Below, one piece after another: positions 18,595 to 26,944 of a stretch of DNA of 64,000 nucleotides. How positions within the stretch are numbered: position 1 is the first letter of the stretch; each line of letters starts with the position of its first letter. The notes below the pieces were generated by a model. It did not search any database and was not told the origin of the DNA. It saw only the letters and a program-made list of their open reading frames with translations. A program made the position numbers and the translations under genes. The DNA is taken from NCBI RefSeq assembly GCF_026891095.1, contig NZ_JAPTNL010000002.1, positions 124,001-188,000 on the forward strand, in the 5' to 3' direction. This DNA is from Roseovarius salincola. Lineage in GTDB: Bacteria > Pseudomonadota > Alphaproteobacteria > Rhodobacterales > Rhodobacteraceae.

Positions 18595-19659
18595 ATGACA
18601 CAACCGATCCGATTGGGCATTGCAGGGACCGGGCGCATGGCGGCACGGATGGTTCAGGCTCTGACGCATGCCCCCGACATCACCGTGGCGGCCATCGCCT
18701 CGGGAGATGGTGCGCGCGCACGCTGGTTTGCCGATCAGTGCGGTGTCGCCGATGCGACGGGCGATCTTGCCGACATGGTGCAAAACGGACGGGTCGATGC
18801 GGTCTATGTCGCCGGACGCACCCGCGACCATGCCGCCGCCGCGCTGCAATCGGTGCAGGCCAGCAAGCCGGTGCTGGTCGAGAAACCGCTTGCCCTGACC
18901 CCCGGTGAAGCGCGCAGGCTTGCCGAGGCGGCACGCGAAAGCGACTGCCTCGTGATGGAGAATCTCTGGTGCCTCGCGCTGCCCGCCTATCGCGCCTTGT
19001 GCGATCAGCTATCGGGCGGCGCCTATGGCAGCCCTGTCCATCTGCATTTCGATTTCGGCTATCCGGTGAAGCCGGAAAGCCATGCTTCGCTGTTCGACCC
19101 CGAAGACGGCGGCGTGATCCTTGACCGCGCGGTATATGGCGTGGCGCTGGCGCTGAATCTGCTCGGGCCGGTGACAGATGTGGATTGCAGCGCGCAACGG
19201 AATGACGCGGGTGTCGACGTGATGGCCGACCTTCGCCTGCGCCATCAATCCGGCGCGCTCTCGCATGTGGCTGTGGCGCTCAATGCCCTGATGTCGAATA
19301 CCGCATCGCTGGCCTGCACCCATGGCCATCTGGGCCTCGGCACGCCCGTCATCGGTTCCGAGATCCTGACCGCTTGTCAGATGCTCCCGCAGGCCGCGGC
19401 AGAAGCCCGGCCCGGCGCGCAGGCAGGGCTGAAGGATCGCATCCGCGCATGGCCCCGCGCCCGAAAATTCAAGCGCAAGCGCGATATGTCGGCGGGGCGG
19501 TTTCTTGGCTACGGGACAGATCCCTATCTGCCTGTGCTGACGCATTTCGTCGAGCTGATCCGGGACGGTCAGGGCGAAAGCGGTCTCATCCCGCTCGATC
19601 TGTCGATCAGGACACTCGAAATCCTGCAACACTCACGCGGCCGGATCGGGGAGAGCTAG
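18595..19659 (+). CDS. Gfo/Idh/MocA-family oxidoreductase (second of a pair)
   Basis: A 354-residue protein with IRLGIAGTGRMAARM (dinucleotide fold), YVAGRTRDHAAAALQ, and VLVEKPLALTPGEA (the E-K-P lysine motif), followed by GGVILDRAVYGVALALNLLG in the substrate domain. It is similar in plan to trans-1,2-dihydrobenzene-1,2-diol dehydrogenase-like members. The gap to the previous gene is one base, and the following glycosyltransferase starts 4 bases after its stop, so all are one unit. The role is inferred to be preparing or reducing a sugar donor. Confidence 0.82.
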   Translation: MTQPIRLGIAGTGRMAARMVQALTHAPDITVAAIASGDGARARWFADQCGVADATGDLADMVQNGRVDAVYVAGRTRDHAAAALQSVQASKPVLVEKPLALTPGEARRLAEAARESDCLVMENLWCLALPAYRALCDQLSGGAYGSPVHLHFDFGYPVKPESHASLFDPEDGGVILDRAVYGVALALNLLGPVTDVDCSAQRNDAGVDVMADLRLRHQSGALSHVAVALNALMSNTASLACTHGHLGLGTPVIGSEILTACQMLPQAAAEARPGAQAGLKDRIRAWPRARKFKRKRDMSAGRFLGYGTDPYLPVLTHFVELIRDGQGESGLIPLDLSIRTLEILQHSRGRIGES

Positions 19660-19663
19660 AGAG

Positions 19664-20926
19664 ATGCGGATCGGATACCTGATGAACGCCTACCCGATGA
19701 CCAGCACGACCTTCATCCGGCGCGAGATTCACGCGCTTGAATCCAGCGGAGTCAGCATCGCGCGCTATGCGATCCGCCCCTGGTCCGAACCACTGGTCGA
19801 CGATCAGGACAAGGCCGAACAGCACAAGACCTTCTATCTTCTGGTCGGGCGCCTGCCCGCCTTGCTGGCGGATTTCGCCGCCGAGACCCTGGCCAATCCC
19901 AAGGGGCTCTGGCGTGCGCTTCGGGGCTGGTGGCGGCTCTGGCGCAATGCCGGGGGCGGCCTCGTGCCGCATGTCGCTTACCTGCTCGAGGCCGTGTCGC
20001 TCAAACGGCGGGCGATGCGCGATCGGATCACCCATCTGCATACGCATTTCTCGACCAATTCCGCGGCTGTCGCCATGCTGTGCCATCGGCTTGGCGGACC
20101 CGGATACAGTTTCACCGCCCACGGCCCTGACGAGTTCGTCTATTGGGGCCGTTCCTCGCTGGCGCTCAAGGTGAGCGAGGCGCGCTTCGTCGTCGCGATA
20201 TCGGAATATTGCCGGGTCCAACTGGCCCGCGCCGCGGGCATGGCGCATTGGGACAAGATCCAGATCGTCCGCTGCGGCATCGACCTCTCCGAATTCGCGC
20301 CCTCCAACGCGCCCAGCGATGCAAAGGCGCCTTTCGTCACGGTCGGGCGGCTCTGCCCGCAAAAGGCCCAGACGCTGATCGTTGAGGCGGCCGCACAGGT
20401 GGTCGCCCGTCACCCCGATCTGCGCATCGTCCTGATCGGCGATGGCGAGACCCGCGGCGCAATCGAAGCCGCCATCGCAAGGCACGGGCTTCAGGGCAAT
20501 CTCACGCTGCTTGGCTGGCGCGACAATGCCGAGGTGCGCCGCCATCTCGAAGCCGCCCGCGCCCTTTTGCTCCCCAGCTTCGCGGAAGGCCTGCCCGTGG
20601 TGATCATGGAGGCGCTCGCGCTGGGGCGGCCCGCGATCTCGACCTATATCGCAGGCATTCCCGAACTGGTGGATGACTCCTGCGGCTGGATCATCCCTGC
20701 CGGGTCCATCGACGCCATCGCCGCCGCGATGGATGACGCACTCGACGCCCCACCTGAAACCCTGGCCCGGAAGGGCGCCGAAGGCCGCCGCCGCATCCAA
20801 GCACAGCACGATGTCAACAAGAACGCCCGGCAGCTCAAAGCGCTTTTCAACGCGAACGAAGGAAACCCCGCAAATGGCAAGCCTTCGCCGGATTGTCGTG
20901 ATGCCCTGAAGGAACCTGCACAGTGA
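19664..20926 (+). CDS. GT4-family glycosyltransferase
   Basis: A 420-residue GT-B enzyme. The N-terminal half reads IGYLMNAYPMTSTTFIRREIHALE, the form found in exosortase-linked and colanic-acid-type glycosyltransferases, and has HLHTHFSTNSAAVA and FTAHGPDEF. The C-terminal half has FVTVGRLCPQKAQTLIVEA, VLIGDGETR and LLPSFAEGLPVVIMEALALGRP, with the E-x7-E donor-binding motif. A GGAGAG ribosome site precedes the ATG. Its stop overlaps the GTG start of the next glycosyltransferase (GTGA). Confidence 0.88.
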   Translation: MRIGYLMNAYPMTSTTFIRREIHALESSGVSIARYAIRPWSEPLVDDQDKAEQHKTFYLLVGRLPALLADFAAETLANPKGLWRALRGWWRLWRNAGGGLVPHVAYLLEAVSLKRRAMRDRITHLHTHFSTNSAAVAMLCHRLGGPGYSFTAHGPDEFVYWGRSSLALKVSEARFVVAISEYCRVQLARAAGMAHWDKIQIVRCGIDLSEFAPSNAPSDAKAPFVTVGRLCPQKAQTLIVEAAAQVVARHPDLRIVLIGDGETRGAIEAAIARHGLQGNLTLLGWRDNAEVRRHLEAARALLLPSFAEGLPVVIMEALALGRPAISTYIAGIPELVDDSCGWIIPAGSIDAIAAAMDDALDAPPETLARKGAEGRRRIQAQHDVNKNARQLKALFNANEGNPANGKPSPDCRDALKEPAQ

Positions 20927-22008
20927 AGATCACCTTCGTCTGCACCCCTCCCAACCTGTCAGGCGGCGACCGCGTCATCGCGATCTACGCCGACCTGCTG
21001 ACCGAAATGGGTCATGACGTGACGATCGTGGCACAGCCCCATCCCTATTTCAGCTGGAAGCAAACGCTGAAGCGGTTGCTGAAGGGGCGAAGGCCTCGGC
21101 CCCGCCCCGAGAAAAGCCATTTTGACGGCATAAAGGCGCGCTTGCATCTGACCCGGAACGCCGAACAGATCACCGATGAAGACGTGCCCGACGCCGACGT
21201 TGTGATCGCGACCTTCTGGACCACGGCCTACATGGTCGCGAACCTGTCCGCTTCTAAGGGCCGGAAGTTCTATTTCGTGCAACACCATGAGGTCCACAAC
21301 CCTCCCTATGCCAAGCAGGGCGCGGCCTCCTATCGTCTGCCACTCAGGAAGATCGCCGTTTCAAGCTGGCTGCGGGACGTGATGGAATCCGAATATGGCG
21401 ACAAAGATGTGCCGGTCGTGCCCAATGCCGTGGATCACGATCAGTTCCAGTTTCAGCCGCGCAGCAAGCGCGATGCGCCCACCGTGAGCCTGATGTACTC
21501 CGGCAAACTGTTCAAAGGCGTGGATACCAGCCTAAAGGCGCTCGACATCGTGCAGGCGCGCCTGCCCGATCTTTCGGTACTTGCTTTCGGCACCATCGAC
21601 CCTCTCGGCCGCCTGCCATTGCCTGATTATACGACCTACCTTAAATCGCCCCCACAGGACGAAATCCCCCGAATCTACGCCGCCAGCGATGTCTACCTTT
21701 TCGGCAGCAACTCGGAAGGGTTCGGCCTTCCCGTGCTCGAGGCGATGGCCTGCGGCTGCCCGGTTGTCGCCACGCGCACCGGTTGCGCCCCCGACGTGAT
21801 CGAAGATGGCGTCAGCGGCTATGTTGTCGATATCGACGATGCCGAAGCCCTGGCAGACCGTATCATCAAGGTGCTGAGCGCCGAACCGGACGACTGGAAA
21901 ACCATGTCGCGCAATGCCGCAAAGGCGGTCGAGTCCTACTCCTGGAGCGATTGCGCGCGCGCCTTCGCCGCCTGTCTCGAAGCGCCCGCAGCCAAAGACG
22001 GCGCATGA
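20923..22008 (+). CDS. GT4-family glycosyltransferase
   Basis: A 361-residue GT-B enzyme starting at GTG 20923 with AAGGAACC upstream. Motifs are FVCTPPNLSGGDRVIAIYADLL, FYFVQHHEV, AVSSWLRDVME, VVPNAVDHDQF, LMYSGKLFKGVDTSLKAL and LFGSNSEGFGLPVLEAMACGCPVV, with the E-x7-E donor site near residue 270. It is the last gene of the plus-strand unit begun by the two oxidoreductases and converges on the fusion acyltransferase gene. It is likely to act after the preceding enzyme on the same repeat unit. Confidence 0.87.
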   Translation: MKITFVCTPPNLSGGDRVIAIYADLLTEMGHDVTIVAQPHPYFSWKQTLKRLLKGRRPRPRPEKSHFDGIKARLHLTRNAEQITDEDVPDADVVIATFWTTAYMVANLSASKGRKFYFVQHHEVHNPPYAKQGAASYRLPLRKIAVSSWLRDVMESEYGDKDVPVVPNAVDHDQFQFQPRSKRDAPTVSLMYSGKLFKGVDTSLKALDIVQARLPDLSVLAFGTIDPLGRLPLPDYTTYLKSPPQDEIPRIYAASDVYLFGSNSEGFGLPVLEAMACGCPVVATRTGCAPDVIEDGVSGYVVDIDDAEALADRIIKVLSAEPDDWKTMSRNAAKAVESYSWSDCARAFAACLEAPAAKDGA

Positions 22009-22017
22009 TTCAGCCGC

Positions 22018-24627
22018 TCAGCCGAAATACATCCGCCTGAGCCGCCACCCAAGATAGATCATCACCGCAATGAATGCCCCTATGGGAAGGACCAAGGCGA
22101 CAGCGCCGGGCAACCCGGCGATCAGCAGGATATCCTTGAGCGGTATGACGATCCCATGAAACGCATAAATCGGAAGCGCCAGCCCCCCCGTCACGATCAG
22201 GATCTGCAGGACGGCACGGGTGGTGCGACCGAGCCCGTTCCAATGCCTGAGTAACAGATCGAATATCCCGACCAGAAACACCGTCGCGAAGAAATAGAAG
22301 ACATAGCCCAGCAGGCTCAGGAAGAACGGCGAGCTGCCGGTCGCAAAGGAATTGGGCGGCAGCACATCCAGCCCGACGGTCATCGACAAGGCCATTCCGC
22401 AGCCCCCGGCCACCGCCAGCGCCTTGCTTGCCGCGCAAAGATCATCCTGCCTCGAATACCAGTGGCCAATGGCGATCCCGCCGAAGACCAACGCCGATAG
22501 CTGAAAGTAACTGTAGCCCGCCACCGCCATCAGCCGGGGCCATTCCAGGATGCTGTTCAACTGTTGATCCGGCAGGATCGCCCGCATGGCCCAGGTCACC
22601 GGCAAGGCCAGCACGACGACAACCAGCGCCCGGAAAATCACGCTCTGTCCGCCGTTCAGATAGCGCAGCCAGATCGCCGCCGTGGCGAAGGCCAGTACGT
22701 AATATGCCAGGATGTTATAGAACGCCCGCGCGACGCTGAGGCCGGTGATCGCCTGTCCTTCGATCATCAGCAGCACAAGATGCACAGCCCCCAGCAGCCC
22801 CAGCCCTGACAACACCAAAAGAAACGAGATGCGCAACCGCTTGTGTACCGACGCCGGGTCGCTGCCATAGGCGGGCAGGAAAAAGAACCCGAGCCCGACG
22901 CCAAAGACCGTGGCGAAGCCCTCGGTGCCCATACGCATGAACCCGCCGAGGTAATAATTCACCTCCTGCGCGATACCCAGTCTTTCAAAGAACCCCGGCC
23001 CCCAATGCGCGAACAGCACGGCAATGGCCATGATCGCGCGGGTGATGTTGATCGACCAGGTTGCCGTGGTTCTTTCCGGCAGCGCCGCTGTGGCGGGTGC
23101 GCCCGTCGCATCCCCCGTGCCCGCGGCGTCCTCGGTTGCCGCGACCTCGCTCAGCGTCCGCCCTTCCAGCGTGGCACGTACTGTGCCGCGGTCGAACTGC
23201 CGCTCCATCACAAGCCCGATCTGAACGGCACTCAGGGAATCCCCGCCCACGTCGTAGAAGGTGTCATCTCGGGTGATCGCACGCGCACCGGCCACCTTGC
23301 GCCAGGCTTCGGCCACCTTCGCTTCCGACGGGGTCAATGTCCGGTCATCATGCGCTTCGCGACCACTCGCAGCGGGTATCACTTCGCCTTGCGCCGCGTA
23401 AAGCGCGCGCAGCTTGCGCCGCTGGATCTTGCCCGTCCCTGTCACCGGGATCGCATCCACCGCGAATATCCTGACACAACCGCTCTGATCGACTCCGGAT
23501 GCCTTCAACGCCAGCTCGGCCGCCTTTTCGATCAAGGGCGCTCTTTCGGCGATGCGGTCATCGACTGCGATCAGGGCGGCGTCACCGCGCAGCGGATCGG
23601 ATACCGAGCCGACCGCGATCCTGCCCTCACAGCCGCACAGCTCGATGATCGCGCGCTCCAGGTTCTCTGCGTTCACATTGACCCCGGCGATGTTCATCTG
23701 GTCGTCCAATCGCCCAAGGTAATAGAGCGCTCCGTCACGGATCGCGCCCTTGTCCTTGGTATGCAGCCAACCATCACTGTCCGAGATCGCGTCGATCCCC
23801 CCGGCATCGTTCAGAACGCCCAGCGCCACGTGATCGCCCCGGATGCAGATCTCGCCTTTGCTTCCGATCCTGACCTCGCTTGGCGGACTTGCTGTTCCCA
23901 CGCTTTCAAGCAACGCATCATCGCTGCGAGACACGTTTAGGAACGTGCTGCGCGACGCCTCGGTCAGGCCGTAATGCTGCACGATGCGCGCATTGGGAAA
24001 CAGCGCTTTCAGCGCCAGCTTCTCGTCGCCCGACATGTATTGGCTGCCGATCTCGATCCATTTCACCGCCTGGCCTGCATCGCCGATCGCATCCGGCGCG
24101 CCCAGCACGATCCGCCAGAGGGTCGGCACGGCCGAGATGGCGTTGATCTCGCCCCGCTCCAGCATCTCGCGGATTTCGACGGGGTCGAAACGCTCGGGCA
24201 GGAAAAAACGCCCGCCCACCGCCGATACGGCCCGCACGCGCCCCAACCCGAATGAATAGGTCACCGGAACGCCGATATATTCGCGGATGGTCTCATCCGG
24301 CTGCATCGCCGCATTCAACCGCGTCACGACATCCGAAATGTTGCGCTGGCTCAGCACTATGGGCTTCGGGCGCCCCTCGGTGCCCGACGAAAACAGGATC
24401 TGCGCAGGCGCATCCGACATCCCCCGCGTGAAAGCGTGCTGCCCCCAGCCACCGCCAGGGAACGTCGCCAGCCGCTCGGTGATCTCGAGGCCAGGATAAT
24501 GAGACAGATCGAGTCCTGCGCGTTGTACCGTGAACGGCGCGCCGCTTTCGTAAAGGCGAAAGGCATGTTTCAGGAAATCCAGCGAGTTGCTGGCCTCGAT
24601 CGCGACCGTCTTCAGCGCTGCCGTCAT
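22018..24627 (-). CDS. three-part fusion: AMP-forming ligase, acyl carrier domain, membrane acyltransferase
   Basis: An 869-residue protein. Residues 1-415 are an ANL adenylating domain: phosphate loop SSGTEGRPKP at 80-89, A5-type HYGLTE at 218-223, hinge region GRLDDQMNIAG near 305-315, and A10 lysine PVTGTGK at 394-400. Residues about 430-490 are a carrier domain with the phosphopantetheine site GGDSL (Ser464). Residues about 525-869 contain some ten membrane helices of the acyltransferase-3/heparan-alpha-glucosaminide type, starting INITRAIMAIAVLFAHWG with a conserved-looking His541. It would activate an acid with ATP, load it on its own carrier arm and pass it across the membrane to a sugar. 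Exosortase loci often have separate ligase and carrier genes; here all are joined. The acid is unknown. Confidence 0.87.
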   Translation of the reverse strand: MTAALKTVAIEASNSLDFLKHAFRLYESGAPFTVQRAGLDLSHYPGLEITERLATFPGGGWGQHAFTRGMSDAPAQILFSSGTEGRPKPIVLSQRNISDVVTRLNAAMQPDETIREYIGVPVTYSFGLGRVRAVSAVGGRFFLPERFDPVEIREMLERGEINAISAVPTLWRIVLGAPDAIGDAGQAVKWIEIGSQYMSGDEKLALKALFPNARIVQHYGLTEASRSTFLNVSRSDDALLESVGTASPPSEVRIGSKGEICIRGDHVALGVLNDAGGIDAISDSDGWLHTKDKGAIRDGALYYLGRLDDQMNIAGVNVNAENLERAIIELCGCEGRIAVGSVSDPLRGDAALIAVDDRIAERAPLIEKAAELALKASGVDQSGCVRIFAVDAIPVTGTGKIQRRKLRALYAAQGEVIPAASGREAHDDRTLTPSEAKVAEAWRKVAGARAITRDDTFYDVGGDSLSAVQIGLVMERQFDRGTVRATLEGRTLSEVAATEDAAGTGDATGAPATAALPERTTATWSINITRAIMAIAVLFAHWGPGFFERLGIAQEVNYYLGGFMRMGTEGFATVFGVGLGFFFLPAYGSDPASVHKRLRISFLLVLSGLGLLGAVHLVLLMIEGQAITGLSVARAFYNILAYYVLAFATAAIWLRYLNGGQSVIFRALVVVVLALPVTWAMRAILPDQQLNSILEWPRLMAVAGYSYFQLSALVFGGIAIGHWYSRQDDLCAASKALAVAGGCGMALSMTVGLDVLPPNSFATGSSPFFLSLLGYVFYFFATVFLVGIFDLLLRHWNGLGRTTRAVLQILIVTGGLALPIYAFHGIVIPLKDILLIAGLPGAVALVLPIGAFIAVMIYLGWRLRRMYFG

Positions 24628-24757
24628 TCTGGAAACGCGGTCTGTTCGGAAAAAGAACTAAAAAACGCCATTGGAAAAACGCTTGCCTCTCGTAAGGTTC
24701 GATTTGAGCCCACAATGGGACCGATCATTTTCAAATTCATAAGACAGTGCCGATTTT

Positions 24758-26062
24758 ATGGACCAAAAACCATCTTGCGAGAACCCCGTTTCACTGACGC
24801 CGGATTACCGACCCAAGGTTCTGATCGTTGCGCAGAACGCCTCGGCTCGCATGGGTGGCGAAGCGTTCCTGCCGCTCAAGTATTTCGAGATCCTCAAGCA
24901 GCGCGGCACCCCGGCGACCCTGATCGCCCATAGCCGCAACCGCCACGAGCTGACCGAGGCGCTGCCTGATTTCGCCCACGACATGCATTTCATCGAGGAT
25001 ACCCGCCTGCACCGTGCCACCTGGACTATCGGCAAGCGCCTTCCGGTCGCGCTGCGCCCGGTGCTGATCGGCAACTTGCTTAATCAGATCAACGAATATT
25101 ACCAGGCGCGTCTGATCCGCCGGCTCGTCGGCGAAGGTTGCGTCGACATCATCCATCAACCGATCCCCGTATCCCCGCGCGCGCCCTCGCGCATTCACGG
25201 CTTTGGCGTGCCGGTGGTCATCGGGCCGATGAATGGCAACATGTCCTACCCCGAAGGCTATGAAGATTACGAAAGCCGCATGACGCGGCTCCTGATCCCG
25301 GCGGCGCGCGCGCTGGGCATGCTCGCCAACCTTGCGATCCCCGGAAAGCGGCGCGCCGATGTCCTGCTGGTCGCCAATGAGCGCACCCGCGACGGGCTGC
25401 CCGTGCCCAATCGCGCCCGCGCCGAAGTGCTGGTCGAGAACGGCGTCGATCTCGCGGTCTGGTCCACAGGCGACACGCCGCGCACACCAGCGCCACCAGG
25501 GCGGCTGCGGCTGGTCTTCATGGGCCGTCTGATCCCGCTCAAGGGGCTGGACTTCACCATCGAGGCCATCCGCCTCGCACGTGAAAGCGGCGCTGATGTT
25601 ACCCTCGATGTGTTGGGCGACGGCCCCGAACGCGCCGTACTCGAGGATCAGGCCGGCACGGCCGGCCTTGCAGATCACGTCACTTTCCACGGGTTCAGAC
25701 CGCAACGCGACTGTGCCGAGGTGCTGCGCGCATCGGATGCACTGATCCTCAATTCGCTGCGTGAATGCGGCGGGGCCGTGGTGCTTGAAGCCATGAGCAT
25801 GGGCCGCCCGGTCATCGCGGCCGATTGGGGTGGCCCTGCGGATTACATCGACCCGTCCTGCGGAATCCTGGTGGCACCCACCCCTCGGCGGGATTTCCCC
25901 CATCGCTTGTCTAAGGCGATTTTAACCTTGGCCAACGACCCCGAAACGCGGCACAATATGGGCGAGGCAGGAATACAGAAGACAAAAAGCCAGTTCGACT
26001 GGCACAAAAAGATCGATCGGATCCTGGAAATCTATCACGAGGCGCTGGCGTCACATCGCTGA
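24758..26062 (+). CDS. GT4-family glycosyltransferase
   Basis: A 434-residue GT-B enzyme. VLIVAQNASARMGGEAFLPLKYFEIL near the start, IIHQPIPVSPRAPS, VIGPMNGNMSYPEGYE (acceptor side), LVFMGRLIPLKGLDFTIEAI and the donor site NSLRECGGAVVLEAMSMGRPVI. The first 18 residues are a short non-conserved lead. It diverges from the fusion acyltransferase across a 130-base promoter region and is followed by a T-tailed hairpin, so it is probably a single-gene unit. The unusual G-E-A-F-L-P-L-K-Y pattern is shared with glycosyltransferases of exosortase loci. Confidence 0.87.
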   Translation: MDQKPSCENPVSLTPDYRPKVLIVAQNASARMGGEAFLPLKYFEILKQRGTPATLIAHSRNRHELTEALPDFAHDMHFIEDTRLHRATWTIGKRLPVALRPVLIGNLLNQINEYYQARLIRRLVGEGCVDIIHQPIPVSPRAPSRIHGFGVPVVIGPMNGNMSYPEGYEDYESRMTRLLIPAARALGMLANLAIPGKRRADVLLVANERTRDGLPVPNRARAEVLVENGVDLAVWSTGDTPRTPAPPGRLRLVFMGRLIPLKGLDFTIEAIRLARESGADVTLDVLGDGPERAVLEDQAGTAGLADHVTFHGFRPQRDCAEVLRASDALILNSLRECGGAVVLEAMSMGRPVIAADWGGPADYIDPSCGILVAPTPRRDFPHRLSKAILTLANDPETRHNMGEAGIQKTKSQFDWHKKIDRILEIYHEALASHR

Positions 26063-26126
26063 ACCGGCGCCCGCATCGGCGAGGAGCAGTTGCCGCATGA
26101 CACCCGGACTCAATGCATCGAGACGT

Positions 26127-26155
26127 CGCGGCGTCCCGTGTCGCGCCCTTTTTTT
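26127..26155 (+). terminator. Rho-independent terminator after the GT4 gene
   Basis: An eight-pair stem with three G-U pairs (26127-26134 with 26138-26145) and a CCC loop, followed by three C and seven T. It lies 65 bases after the stop of the glycosyltransferase gene. The T tract is strong, the stem modest. Confidence 0.55.
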
Positions 26156-26224
26156 GCCAATTTTATATGTTTTTTCTGACTCGACCGCCGGATACCCTCT
26201 GGCGCTGACTGTCGGGACGAGACA

Positions 26225-26494
26225 ATGAACCAGGCCGTGCGATCGAACAGAGTGCCCGAACACCTGATGGGAACCCGTCAGGGGTTGTTCTTTCTCCTCA
26301 CATCCGGCGCCTGTCCACCGGTCGAGGACCGCCCCGCGACCCAGGACCTGCCCAAAGCCGCGCCCGTGACCTCGCCTGCCCGGGCGTCTGCACCTGTCGA
26401 AAAGCCTCATCTTCAGCCGGTCCCCTCACCTGAGCGCGACGGCTCGATCCTGAACGAGCTTCTGGCCTCGGACGATTTCCGCTTCAACCTCTGA
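26225..26494 (+). CDS. small hypothetical protein, Pro-rich
   Basis: An 89-residue frame, not recognised. The middle third is Pro/Ala-rich (for example APVTSPARASAPVEKP) and the end reads ILNELLASDDFRFNL, a plausible short helix. GACGAG lies six bases before the ATG. It lies alone between the terminator of the GT4 gene and the long non-coding region before the PA14-G8 gene. It has no signal peptide. It may be real but rests on position and length only. Confidence 0.33.
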   Translation: MNQAVRSNRVPEHLMGTRQGLFFLLTSGACPPVEDRPATQDLPKAAPVTSPARASAPVEKPHLQPVPSPERDGSILNELLASDDFRFNL

Positions 26495-26944
26495 AGACGC
26501 CGACGTCTGCAATGGACGGCTGAGGTCTGGCAACCTAGCCGGACGGATAGGGACCGGCAAAAAACCCCCACATGTAGCCCGCTCTGGGCATAAATGCGCC
26601 AGTTTTAGTCGTGCATCCCAAATATGATTGTCGCCTGCACATGCCTCGGATACGCGATAGGTACAAAAATGTCGGGACGAAGAATGCCCGATACGAGGTG
26701 GCGGTGAGTTCAATACCTGAAAATCCTATTTGCCCGGAGTCGGGATGCCTTCTGACTCCCCGCCCCGATTGCGGCCTGCGCTGATCTGCGCCGCGCTCAA
26801 AATGTGCGGTCTAACCCGCTTGAAAGAGGACACATTTATGAGACTTGTATCTTTTTTTGACCCACGGCCCGCCCAGAAATGGTCACGAAAGTCGGTCAGG
26901 CATCTTGGGGCGCCAGATACGCCCTTATTACAGGAGCATCGAAA
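26495..26944 (+). promoter_or_regulatory. long 5' region of the PA14-G8 surface protein gene
   Basis: 450 bases without a convincing gene, more AT-rich than the coding DNA, so it probably holds the promoter and a long 5' leader. Right before the gene at 26945 there is a clear AGGAG eight bases from the ATG. A second ribosome-like site (GAGG before the ATG at 26838) opens a 75-residue frame that runs into the gene in another frame; this could be a leader but is not claimed. No convincing sigma-54 site was found. Confidence 0.5.
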
